NCBI GenBank assembly: GCA_000824805.1
Contig: CCNA01000060.1
Span: 1 to 64,000, forward strand
Length of the DNA: 64,000 nt
Reading direction: 5' to 3'
Source: Mesorhizobium sp. SOD10
Lineage (GTDB): Bacteria > Pseudomonadota > Alphaproteobacteria > Rhizobiales > Rhizobiaceae
Shown: piece by piece, positions 32,410-40,975 of the stretch
Layout: each line of letters starts with the position of its first letter
How positions within the stretch are numbered: position 1 is the first letter of the stretch
The notes under the pieces: model-generated
What the model was told of the DNA's origin: nothing
Seen by the model: the letters and a program-made list of their open reading frames with translations, nothing else
Databases searched by the model: none
Made by a program: the position numbers and the translations under genes

Positions 32410-33708
32410 TTGATACCTGCCTCTGGTTCCTACCAGCTTAGCAATGCCCGCATTCACCGTTCGCTGACGCCCGGGCTTGCCGCATCGTTCGATGCGGATG
32501 GTTTCGCGCTTGCCGATTTGGCCGTTGCCGGCGGCAAGATATCGAGCATTGCAGCGCATGGCGGAGCGAGGGCGCCGGCCGATGCGATCGACCTCGCCGG
32601 CCGGATCGTGCTGCCCTGCTTCGTCGACTGCCACACCCATATCGACAAGGGCCACATCTGGCCGCGAAAACCCAACCCCGACGGCACCTTCCTGGGCGCG
32701 CTCAATGCCACCGGCGCCGACCGCACCGCGCGCTGGAGCGCCGAGGACGTGGCCCGGCGCATGGATTTCTCGCTGCGCTCAGCCTACGCGCATGGCACCA
32801 AGGCCGTGCGCACGCATCTCGACAGCGTGCCGCCGCAGGAGGAGATCTCCTGGCCGGTGTTCGAGGTGATGCGGGAAAAATGGCGTGGGCGCATCGAACT
32901 GCAGGCCGCCTGCCTGCTCGGCATCGAAGGCGTGCGCGACAAGGCCTGGTTCGAGCGGCTGGCGAAGCGCGTGGCCGCGGCCAAAGGCGTGCTCGGCGTC
33001 GTCACCTATATGGTGCCCGATCTCGAGGAATTGCTCGACCAGGTGTTCGCCCAGGCGATCGAGCATGGGCTCGATCTCGATTTCCATGCCGACGAGACCG
33101 ACGATGTCGCGGCCGTCTCGCTGAAGAAGATCGCCGAGGCGTCGCTGTGGAACGGTTTCCAAGGCAACATCCTGGTCGGGCATTGCTGCTCGCTGGCGCG
33201 CCAGCCGGACCTCGAGGTGCTAGACACGCTGGACAAGGTGGCCAAGGCGCGGCTCGCCGTGGTGTCGCTGCCGATGTGCAATCTCTATCTGCAGGACAGG
33301 CGTAACGACCACACCACACCGCGCTGGCGGGGCGTGACGCTGCTGCACGAGATGAAAGCGCGCGGCATCAAGGTAGCGGTCGCCTCCGACAACACGCGCG
33401 ATCCGTTCTACGCCTATGGCGATCTCGATATGCTGGAAGTCTATCGCATGGCGACGCGCATCCTGCATTTCGACCACCCGGTCGGCGACTGGCCCAGGGC
33501 GGTGGCGGCAACTCCGGCCGAAGTGATGCGGCTCGAAAGCGCCGGCTCGCTGACCGCCGGCGGCAGCGCAGATTTCATCGTCTTCAAAGGACGGAGCTGG
33601 ACTGAATTGCTGTCCCGCCCCGAATCGGATCGCATCGTGGTGCGCGAGGGTAGGGCGATCGAACGCCGACTGCCCGATTATGCCGAACTCGACGAATTGA
33701 TGGTGTGA
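32410..33708 (+). CDS. Cytosine-deaminase-type amidohydrolase
   Basis: 432 residues of the amidohydrolase superfamily. Metal ligands are seen in VDCHTHIDKGH, DFHADETDD, LVGHCCSLA and VASDNTRDPFY, the pattern of cytosine deaminase (CodA) and isocytosine/s-triazine relatives. It likely removes an exocyclic amino group, or opens a ring, on the imported compound. TTG at 32410 follows GAGGA. It lies in the operon after the permease, with 42 bases between. The substrate is undetermined. Confidence 0.88.
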   Translation: MIPASGSYQLSNARIHRSLTPGLAASFDADGFALADLAVAGGKISSIAAHGGARAPADAIDLAGRIVLPCFVDCHTHIDKGHIWPRKPNPDGTFLGALNATGADRTARWSAEDVARRMDFSLRSAYAHGTKAVRTHLDSVPPQEEISWPVFEVMREKWRGRIELQAACLLGIEGVRDKAWFERLAKRVAAAKGVLGVVTYMVPDLEELLDQVFAQAIEHGLDLDFHADETDDVAAVSLKKIAEASLWNGFQGNILVGHCCSLARQPDLEVLDTLDKVAKARLAVVSLPMCNLYLQDRRNDHTTPRWRGVTLLHEMKARGIKVAVASDNTRDPFYAYGDLDMLEVYRMATRILHFDHPVGDWPRAVAATPAEVMRLESAGSLTAGGSADFIVFKGRSWTELLSRPESDRIVVREGRAIERRLPDYAELDELMV

Positions 33709-35108
33709 TGATGGATATCGCAGCGCTGAAGCGCGATCTCGACGGGATGAAGATCGACGACCATCCGGCCATCGTCCAGCAGAAGAGCCGCGACTTCTAC
33801 TGGTACAGCCCGGTGCTCAAAGCGCAGCTCGATCACATCAAGGGGGACCTGATCGTCACGCCGAAGAACGAGAGCGAGGTCATCCGCGTGCTTGCCGCGT
33901 GCCACAGGCACGGCGTTCCGGTGACGCCGCGCGGCAGCGGCACCGGCAATTACGGGCAGGCGATGCCGCTGTCGGGCGGCGTGGTGCTGAACCTTGCCGA
34001 GATGAACGAGATCAAAACGATTGCGCCGGGGCGGGTGGTGACCGGACCGGGCGCGGTGCTGGCAGAGATCGACAGAGCGGCGCGGGCGCATTCCAGCCAA
34101 GAGCTGCGCATGTCGCCCTCGACCTACAACACTGCCTCGGTCGGGGGCTTCGTCGCCGGCGGCTCCGGCGGCGTCGGCTCGATCCGCTGGGGCGGGTTGC
34201 GCGACCTCGGCAACGTGATCCGGCTGAGGACCGTGACGATGGAGGCCGAGCCCCGTGTCATGGAACTCACCGGCGAGGATGTGCTCAAGGTCATGCACGC
34301 CTATGGCACCAACGGCATCATAACCGAGGTCGAGATGCCGCTGACGGCTTCCTACGACTGGATCGACGTCATCGTCGGTTTCGACGATTTCATGGACGCG
34401 GCCAGCTTCGGCAACGACCTCGCCGAGCAGGACGGCATTCTGGCGAAGCTGATCACGCCGATCGCGGCGCCCATCCCTTACGATTATTTCAAACGGCACC
34501 AGAAGTTCTTCCGGCGCGAACAGAGCATCGTAGTGTGCATGATCGCCCCGCATGCGATGGATGCATTCCTCGCGTTTGTACGGGCCGGCAAAGGCGAAAT
34601 TGTCTTTAGAGCCGACCTCGAGACCGACCTGAAGGGATTGCCGCCGGCTTATGAGCTGACCTGGAACCACACGACGCTGCGCGCCATCAGGGTCGATCCG
34701 ACAATCACCTATCTGCAGGCGCGCTATCCGTCGCCGGATCACCTTGCGCATGTCAAGGCGATGGTCGACCGCTTCGGCGACGAGGTGCCGGCGCATCTCG
34801 AATTCATCCGCTTCGACGGCGCGATCGGCGCCGCCGGCCTGCCGCTGGTCCGCTACACCACGGAAGAGCGGCTCAACGAGATCATCCGCATCCATGAGGA
34901 CAATGGCTGCTGGATCTTCAACCCGCACCGCTACACGCTGGAAGAGGGCGGCATGAAGCAAACGGACGAGGTTCAGCTCGCCTTCAAGCGCGAAACCGAT
35001 CCGCAAGGGCTGCTCAATCCCGGCAAGATGATTGCCTGGGAAAATCCGGACTACGACTACCGCTCCGGCAAGTCTTTCCTGTTCAAGGGGCTGCAAAAGG
35101 CGGGGTGA
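33705..35108 (+). CDS. FAD-binding (VAO/PCMH-type) oxidoreductase
   Basis: 467 residues. The FAD-binding PCMH domain is read in VTPRGSGTGNYGQAMPLSGGVVL and SVGGFVAGGSGGVGSIRWGGLRDLG, followed by a C-terminal cap domain and the closing QGLLNPGKMIAWENP. Relatives oxidise hydroxy-acids, alcohols or amines on ring compounds. Its ATG overlaps the deaminase stop by four bases, so the deaminated product is a likely substrate. Confidence 0.88.
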   Translation: MMMDIAALKRDLDGMKIDDHPAIVQQKSRDFYWYSPVLKAQLDHIKGDLIVTPKNESEVIRVLAACHRHGVPVTPRGSGTGNYGQAMPLSGGVVLNLAEMNEIKTIAPGRVVTGPGAVLAEIDRAARAHSSQELRMSPSTYNTASVGGFVAGGSGGVGSIRWGGLRDLGNVIRLRTVTMEAEPRVMELTGEDVLKVMHAYGTNGIITEVEMPLTASYDWIDVIVGFDDFMDAASFGNDLAEQDGILAKLITPIAAPIPYDYFKRHQKFFRREQSIVVCMIAPHAMDAFLAFVRAGKGEIVFRADLETDLKGLPPAYELTWNHTTLRAIRVDPTITYLQARYPSPDHLAHVKAMVDRFGDEVPAHLEFIRFDGAIGAAGLPLVRYTTEERLNEIIRIHEDNGCWIFNPHRYTLEEGGMKQTDEVQLAFKRETDPQGLLNPGKMIAWENPDYDYRSGKSFLFKGLQKAG

Positions 35109-35152
35109 CTTGCGATGAGCGTGCTTCGCGCCGACCTCAGAGATATCCTCGC

Positions 35153-35734
35153 GTGAACATCCTCGTGCTTTACGCTCATCCGGTGGAGACCAGCTTCAAC
35201 GCCGGTCTGCACCGCACGATCGTCGAGCGGCTCGCCGCGGCAGGGCATGCGGTCGACGACTGCGATCTCTATGCCGAGGATTTCGATCCGCGACTGACGC
35301 GTGCCGAGCGGCTCGGCTACCATGATCCGCGTGGGCCGAACGACGCAGTCGCCGGCTATGTCGAAAGGCTGAAGAATGCCGAGGCGCTGGTGCTGTCGTT
35401 TCCGGTCTGGAACTACGGTTACCCGGCGATCCTGAAAGGCTTCTTTGACCGCGTCTTCTTGCCCGGCGTGTCGTTCAAGCTGGTCGACGGCAAGGTGCAG
35501 CCGACATTGCACAACATCCGCAAGCTCGCGGCCATCACCACCTATGGCGGTAGCCGCTTTCGCGCCATGCTGATGGGCGATCCGCCGCGCAAGATCGTCA
35601 AGCGCATGTTGCGGGCCACGATTCTGCCCGGCGCTCCGGTCTCCTACCTCGCGCATTATTCGATGAACCTTTCGACCGACGAGACGCGCAACGCCTTCAT
35701 GGCGAAGGTCGCGGCGAAAATGGACGCCTTCTGA
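35153..35734 (+). CDS. Flavodoxin-fold NAD(P)H dehydrogenase (quinone/azo-reductase type), copy 1
   Basis: 193 residues. The flavodoxin-like fold begins NILVLYAHPVETSFNAGLH and includes the FMN-contact loop SFPVWNYGYPAILKGFFDRV. Such enzymes transfer two electrons from NAD(P)H to quinones, azo or heteroaromatic rings. GTG at 35153 is chosen because the fold begins there; no ATG fits. It shares its last base with the next gene and is a diverged paralogue of it. Confidence 0.85.
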   Translation: MNILVLYAHPVETSFNAGLHRTIVERLAAAGHAVDDCDLYAEDFDPRLTRAERLGYHDPRGPNDAVAGYVERLKNAEALVLSFPVWNYGYPAILKGFFDRVFLPGVSFKLVDGKVQPTLHNIRKLAAITTYGGSRFRAMLMGDPPRKIVKRMLRATILPGAPVSYLAHYSMNLSTDETRNAFMAKVAAKMDAF

Positions 35735-36321
35735 TGCGCGTGCTGGTGGTCTATTGCCATCCGGTGCCCGAAAGCTATTGCGCGGCGATCCGCGACACTG
35801 CGGTGGAGGTCTTGACGCGGAGAGGCTGGGACGTGCGGCTGCTCGACCTCTACGCCGAGAGGTTCGATCCGGTGATGAGCTGCGAGGAGCGGCGCTCCTA
35901 TAACGACCGCGCGCCGGAGGATCCGGCACTCAAGCCATATTTCGAGCATCTGCAATGGGCCGAGGCGATCCTCTTCATCTATCCGACCTGGTGGTACGGG
36001 CTGCCGGCGATGCTGAAGGGCTGGTTCGACCGGGTATGGGCGACCGACATCACCTTCAAGCTACCGACCGGCAAAGGGCGGATCACCTCTCTGATGCGGC
36101 ATGTCACCAAGGTCGGCGTCATCACCACCTGCGGCGCGCCGACCTGGTGGAGCGTCGTCGTCGGCCAGCCGGGCCGCAAGACGATCCTGCGCGGCATGCG
36201 GGCGCTGTGCGCCACGCACTGCAAGACGTTCTTCCTGGCGCATTATCGGATGGATTCGTCGACACCGAAGAGCAGGACGGCGTTTTTAGCGAAGGTGAGG
36301 GCGCGGTTGGAGCGGTTTTGA
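35734..36321 (+). CDS. Flavodoxin-fold NAD(P)H dehydrogenase, copy 2
   Basis: 195 residues. It starts MRVLVVYCHPVPESYCAAI and has YPTWWYGLPAMLKGWFDRVWATDITF in the flavin-binding region, followed by VITTCGAPTWWSVVVG. It is paralogous to the preceding gene (shared LYAERFDP-like and LAHYRMD-like segments), suggesting a tandem duplication or a heterodimer. It is the last gene of the presumed heterocycle operon. Confidence 0.88.
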   Translation: MRVLVVYCHPVPESYCAAIRDTAVEVLTRRGWDVRLLDLYAERFDPVMSCEERRSYNDRAPEDPALKPYFEHLQWAEAILFIYPTWWYGLPAMLKGWFDRVWATDITFKLPTGKGRITSLMRHVTKVGVITTCGAPTWWSVVVGQPGRKTILRGMRALCATHCKTFFLAHYRMDSSTPKSRTAFLAKVRARLERF

Positions 36322-36329
36322 GGTTAGCT

Positions 36330-36450
36330 TTCTTCTCCCCGGTCTACGGGGAGAAGATGGCGGCAGCCAGAGGAGGGGCAGCGCGAACTTACAAGAGTCT
36401 GGCGCTGCCCTCATCCGCCCTTCGGGCACCTTCTCCCCGTTGAACGGGGA
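36330..36450. repeat. Intergenic repeat between convergent operons
   Basis: Contains CTTCTCCCC-ggtcta-CGGGGAGAAG, then GAGGGGCAGCGC and its complement GCGCTGCCCTC, and CTTCTCCCCGTT-GAACGGGG. This nested dyad is a common rhizobial intergenic element. Situated between two convergent operons, it may help end transcription from both sides. Confidence 0.75.
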
Positions 36451-36456
36451 CCGGCG

Positions 36457-38904
36457 CTACATCTTCACCCGTTCCGCCTTCGGGTCGTACATCGGCTTCA
36501 GCGATGCTTCCGCGGCAAAACGCTCGCCGGCGATTTCCACCTCGTAGAACGAGCCAAGCACATCCGCCTCGCTCTCGCCCCGGCAAGGCACATAGCCGAG
36601 CCCGATCGCGCCGCCGAGATGGTGGCCGTAATTGCCTGATGTGATCGGCCCGACGATCTTGCCGTCGCGCAGGATCGCCTCGTTGTGGAAGAGAAGAGGC
36701 TGCGGGTCCTTCAGGCGGAATTGCAGCAGCCGGCGTGACAGGCCGGCTTCCTTTTTTCTAAGCACCGCGTCGCGGCCGATAAAGCCGGCTTTGCTTGTCT
36801 TGACGGCAAAGCCCAAGCCCGCCTCCAGCACATTGTCCTCATCGGTGATGTCATGGCCGAAATGGCGGAAGGCCTTTTCGATGCGGCAGGAATCGAGCGT
36901 ATGCAGGCCGCAGAGCTTCATGCCGACATCGGCGCCGGCTTCGGCGATCGCCTCGAAGACATGGGCGGCCTGTTCGGTCGGGACATAGAGCTCCCAGCCG
37001 AGCTCGCCAACATAGGTGACCCGATGGGCGCGGGCGAGGCCCATGCCGATCTCGATCTCCTGGAAGGTGCCGAACGGATTGGCCTCGTTGGAAAAATCGT
37101 TCGGGCTGACCTTCTGGATCAGCTTTCGCGAATCCGGTCCCATCAGGCAGATGACAGCCTCGGCCGCCGTCGCATCAGTGATGACGACGAACTCGTCGGC
37201 GACATGCTTGCGCAGCCAGGCAAGGTCGCGCTGCAGCGTAGCGCCCGGCACGACGAGGAAATAGGCCGTCTCGGAAAGCCGCGTTACGGTGAGGTCGCTT
37301 TCGATGCCGCCCTTGGCGTTGAGCATCTGCGTGTAGACGATCTTGCCCGGCGCGACATCCACGTCGTTGGCGCAGAGCCTTTGCAGAAACGCGCAGGCGT
37401 CGCGGCCCTCGACGCGGATCTTGCCGAAGGACGTCATGTCGAACAGGCCGACGCCGTTGCGCACGGCAAGGTGCTCGTCGCGCTGGTTGTCGAACCAGTT
37501 CTGCCGCTTCCACGAATAGCGGTATTCGCGCTCCTGACCTTCGCGGGCGAACCAGTTGGCGCGCTCCCAGCCCGCCACCTCGCCGAAGACGGCGCCGCGC
37601 GCTTTCAGATGCTCGTGCAAGGGCGAGCGGCGCACGCCGCGCGAGGTCGCCATCTGGCGATAGGGGAAATGGTCGGCATAGAGCAGGCCGAGCGTTTCCG
37701 AGACACGCTCCTTCAGATAGCGGCGGTTCTTCTGGAAGGGCTGGGCGCGGCGGATGTCGACCTCCCACAGGTCGAAGGGCGCCTCGCCGTCGTTGATCCA
37801 TTGCGCCAGCGCCATGCCGGCGCCGCCCGAAGAAACGATGCCGATCGAGTTGTAGCCGGTCGCCATCCAGTAGCCGGAAAGCTCCGGCGCTTCGCCGAGA
37901 TAATAGCGGTCGTCGGGCGTAAAGCTCTCGGGGCCGTTGAAGAAGGTGTGGATGCCGGCGGTGCCCAGCATCGGCATGCGGTTGACGCCCATCTCGAGGA
38001 TCGGCTCGAAATGCTCCATGTCCTCGGGCAACTGGTCGAAGCAGAAATCCTCACGGATGCCGTCCATGCCCCAGGGCTTCGCCACCGGCTCGAAGGCGCC
38101 GAGCATCATCTTGCCGGCGTCTTCCTTGTAATAGGCGCACTCGTCCGGCACGCGCAGCACCGGCAGGCGAGAGAGGCCGGGGATCGGCTCGGTGACGAGA
38201 TAGAAATGCTCGCAGGCATGCAGCGGTATGGTGACGCCGTTCTGCCGGCCCAACTCGCGCGCCCACATGCCGGCGCAGTTGACGACAATGTCGGTCTCGA
38301 TCGTGCCTTGCTCCTCGCCCTGCGCCCATGAGACGCCGGAAACGCGGCCGTTCTTCGTGTGGACCTTGGTCACCTTGACGTTCTCGATGATTGTCGCACC
38401 GCGCTGGCGCGCGCCCTTGGCCAGGGCCATCGCGATGTTGGCCGGGTCGCACTGGCCGTCGAGCGGCAGATGCACGGCGCCGACCACATCCGACACATTG
38501 AGATGCGGATACATCTCCTTGACCTCGCGCGGCGAAATCTCGCGCACATCGACATCGAAGGCGCGCGCGAGCGAAGCCTGCCGGTAGATCTCGTGCTTGC
38601 GCTCCTCGGTCAGCGCGACGGTGATCGAGCCGACCTGGCGCATGCCTGTGCCGACATCGGTCTCGGCTTCGAGCTTGACGTAGAGATCGGCCGAGTATTT
38701 CGCCAGGCGCGTCATGTTCTGCGAGCCGCGCAGCTGGCCGATCAGGCCGGCCGCGTGCCAGGTGGTGCCTGAGGTGAGCTGCTTGCGCTCGAGCAGCACG
38801 ATATCGGTCCAGCCGAGCTTGGCCAGGTGGTAGGCGACCGAGCAGCCGGACACGCCGCCGCCGATGATGACAGCGCGAGCCTTGGTCGGGATGGTCTTGG
38901 TCAT
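36457..38904 (-). CDS. Dimethylglycine/sarcosine-dehydrogenase-like FAD-GcvT protein, copy 1
   Basis: 815 residues. The N-terminal D-amino-acid-oxidase-type FAD domain opens AVIIGGGVSGCSVAYHLAKLG, and TSGTTWHAAGLIGQL holds the histidine that binds FAD covalently in dimethylglycine dehydrogenase. From about residue 430 a GcvT-like folate domain (DEHLAVRNGVGLFDMTSFGK, YVGELGWELYVPTE) can pass the released carbon to tetrahydrofolate. The substrate is probably an N-methyl amine. It is the last gene of a four-gene operon with four-base overlaps and is paralogous to the first gene. Confidence 0.88.
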   Translation of the reverse strand: MTKTIPTKARAVIIGGGVSGCSVAYHLAKLGWTDIVLLERKQLTSGTTWHAAGLIGQLRGSQNMTRLAKYSADLYVKLEAETDVGTGMRQVGSITVALTEERKHEIYRQASLARAFDVDVREISPREVKEMYPHLNVSDVVGAVHLPLDGQCDPANIAMALAKGARQRGATIIENVKVTKVHTKNGRVSGVSWAQGEEQGTIETDIVVNCAGMWARELGRQNGVTIPLHACEHFYLVTEPIPGLSRLPVLRVPDECAYYKEDAGKMMLGAFEPVAKPWGMDGIREDFCFDQLPEDMEHFEPILEMGVNRMPMLGTAGIHTFFNGPESFTPDDRYYLGEAPELSGYWMATGYNSIGIVSSGGAGMALAQWINDGEAPFDLWEVDIRRAQPFQKNRRYLKERVSETLGLLYADHFPYRQMATSRGVRRSPLHEHLKARGAVFGEVAGWERANWFAREGQEREYRYSWKRQNWFDNQRDEHLAVRNGVGLFDMTSFGKIRVEGRDACAFLQRLCANDVDVAPGKIVYTQMLNAKGGIESDLTVTRLSETAYFLVVPGATLQRDLAWLRKHVADEFVVITDATAAEAVICLMGPDSRKLIQKVSPNDFSNEANPFGTFQEIEIGMGLARAHRVTYVGELGWELYVPTEQAAHVFEAIAEAGADVGMKLCGLHTLDSCRIEKAFRHFGHDITDEDNVLEAGLGFAVKTSKAGFIGRDAVLRKKEAGLSRRLLQFRLKDPQPLLFHNEAILRDGKIVGPITSGNYGHHLGGAIGLGYVPCRGESEADVLGSFYEVEIAGERFAAEASLKPMYDPKAERVKM

Positions 38905-40082
38905 GCGGCCTCGCGGCGATAGTTGGAAGCGAAGCGGCGCACGCGATGTGCTGCTTCCTTGAGGATGGGTTCGGGCTGGCAGAGACTGATGCGGATATGC
39001 CCGGCGGCGGCCTCGCCGAAGCTCGATCCGGGCATGACGCCGACCTTCTCCTTGTCGAGCAGCGCCCAGGCGAACTTCTCGTCATCGGGCTCGACTGCGG
39101 AGATGTCGAGCATGACATACATGCCGCCTTCGGAGCCGCGCACGGTCAGTTCGTTCGCGCCGCGTATGGCGTCAAGGAACATCGTGCGTCGCGCTGCGTA
39201 GCGCTCGGCAATGTCCTTCACGCCATAGTGGTTCTCCAGCGCCTCAGCGCAGGCGATCGAGATGAAGGCCGGCAGGCCGTAGGTCGTGACCAGATTGAGG
39301 TCGATCATCAGCGCGATCATGGCCTTTGGCCCGGTCAGCCAGCCCATGCGCCAACCGGTCATGCCATGGCTTTTCGACATGGAGTTGATGACCAGCGTGC
39401 GCTCGGCCATGCCGGGCAGCGAGCGCGGCGAGATATGCTCGCCACCGCCGAGCGTCCAGTAGACCTCGTCCGACAGCAGCCAGAGATCGTGCTCCTTGCA
39501 GATCTCGGCCAGCTCTTCGAGCCGTTCGCGCGAATAGACGGCACCCGTCGGATTGTTCGGCGTGTTGATCAGGATGGCGCGGGTGTTGGGCTTCAGCGCC
39601 GCGCGGATCATGTCCGCGCGGGGTTGAAACCCATCTTCGGCCGGTGTCTCGACCACCGTGAAGGTGGCGCCCGCGGCGCTGAAGGTGTTGGGGTAGGTGG
39701 CGTAATAGGGTGCGACGACGATGGCGTGGTCGCCTGGGTCGAGCACACCCTGCACGGCCGCATAGAGCGCGCCTTGGCCACCGGCCGTGGCGATGACCTC
39801 GTCGGGTTCCGTCAGGATGCCGCTGCAGGCGGTGGAGGCCGCCGCCATCGCCTTGCGCAGGCGCGGCAGGCCGGGAAGCGGCGTGTAGTGATGATTACTC
39901 TCGCGCACGGCGGTCACGCAGGCCTCGATCGTTTCCGAGGGCGTGTCGAAATCGTGGTCGCCGACCGAGAGCACGATGATGTCTTCGCCGGCCTGCTTGC
40001 GGGTCCAGGCGGCGAAATGAACTTCCCAGCCATCCTTGCCGGAAGGCACGATGGCGGTAATGCGCTTTGATGGCTTTGGCAT
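38901..40082 (-). CDS. Class I/II PLP-dependent aminotransferase
   Basis: 393 residues. LSVGDHDFDTPSETIEACV, INTPNNPTGAVYSRERLEEL and the PLP lysine in NSMSKSHGMTGWRMGWL follow the aspartate-aminotransferase fold. It overlaps both operon neighbours and so belongs to the same pathway, perhaps removing the amino group left after N-demethylation. The substrate cannot be assigned from sequence. Confidence 0.88.
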   Translation of the reverse strand: MPKPSKRITAIVPSGKDGWEVHFAAWTRKQAGEDIIVLSVGDHDFDTPSETIEACVTAVRESNHHYTPLPGLPRLRKAMAAASTACSGILTEPDEVIATAGGQGALYAAVQGVLDPGDHAIVVAPYYATYPNTFSAAGATFTVVETPAEDGFQPRADMIRAALKPNTRAILINTPNNPTGAVYSRERLEELAEICKEHDLWLLSDEVYWTLGGGEHISPRSLPGMAERTLVINSMSKSHGMTGWRMGWLTGPKAMIALMIDLNLVTTYGLPAFISIACAEALENHYGVKDIAERYAARRTMFLDAIRGANELTVRGSEGGMYVMLDISAVEPDDEKFAWALLDKEKVGVMPGSSFGEAAAGHIRISLCQPEPILKEAAHRVRRFASNYRREAA

Positions 40083-40975
40083 CAGTAAACTCCCGAGATC
40101 TGGTGGCCGGCCTGCGCGAGCCGGTCACGCAGGACGGCGATATGGGCGGTGCCGACCTCGCAGCAGCCGCCGACGATCTTTGCGCCGGCTTCGACCCAGC
40201 CGATGGCCTGGTCGGCATAGGCCTGCGGATCGAGGTCATGGCGCGCGTGCAGCACGTCGACCGTGCCGCCATGCTTGAGCGCCTCGACGGAGGTGAAGCC
40301 GTTGGCATACGCGCCGACCGGACCGCCAAGAGCCATGAGTTCCGGCAATGCGGCGGCGATGGCTTCGGGCCGGCAGCAGTTGAGCAGCCGTGCCGCCACC
40401 GGCAGATCGCCGAGGGCGCTAGCTGCGGCCGCAATACTCTCGCCGCTGCGCAGGCGCGGCGCGCCGTGGTCGGCGAGAGTCCAGGACACCCAGACCGGCT
40501 TGCCGCTCTCGGATGCCGCGGTGACGGCCGCGCGCGCCTCCTCGGCGGAAGCCATCGTCTCGCATAGAAACAGATCGACGCCTTCGGCCTGCTCGGCGAC
40601 GATTCGACGATAGATGCCGAGCGTGTCCTCGAACGATATGGTCAGCGCCGGCGCGTAGCTGCCGAAGAGAGGCGAGAGGCAACCGGCAATGGCGCCAGCC
40701 TCGTCGCGGGCCTGCCTCGCCAGCTCGATGCCGCGCTTCTGCAATGGCTTGAACAGATCTTCGGCGCCCTCGCGCGCCAAGCGCTCCGGCGTTGCCGAAT
40801 AAGTGTTGATGGTGATGACGCGAGCACCCGCCTGGATGAATTCGACATGCAGGTCGCGCACCAGGTCCGGCTCGTCGATCAGCACCCTGGCCGACCAAAG
40901 CGGAGTCGGCTCGGACTTGCTGCGCCGGACCAGTTCCTGGCCCATGCCGCCATCGGTGAGGATGACGCAGCTCAT
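40082..40975 (-). CDS. Homocysteine S-methyltransferase-family protein
   Basis: 297 residues, one zinc-binding TIM barrel. It begins ILTDGGMGQELVRRS, and the zinc cysteines lie in RLLNCCRPEA and GGCCEVG. Family members move a methyl group from a betaine or S-methylmethionine to homocysteine. In an operon with two dimethylglycine-dehydrogenase-like genes, the donor is plausibly a quaternary amine. It shares one base with the aminotransferase gene and four with the upstream oxidase gene. Confidence 0.88.
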   Translation of the reverse strand: MSCVILTDGGMGQELVRRSKSEPTPLWSARVLIDEPDLVRDLHVEFIQAGARVITINTYSATPERLAREGAEDLFKPLQKRGIELARQARDEAGAIAGCLSPLFGSYAPALTISFEDTLGIYRRIVAEQAEGVDLFLCETMASAEEARAAVTAASESGKPVWVSWTLADHGAPRLRSGESIAAAASALGDLPVAARLLNCCRPEAIAAALPELMALGGPVGAYANGFTSVEALKHGGTVDVLHARHDLDPQAYADQAIGWVEAGAKIVGGCCEVGTAHIAVLRDRLAQAGHQISGVY

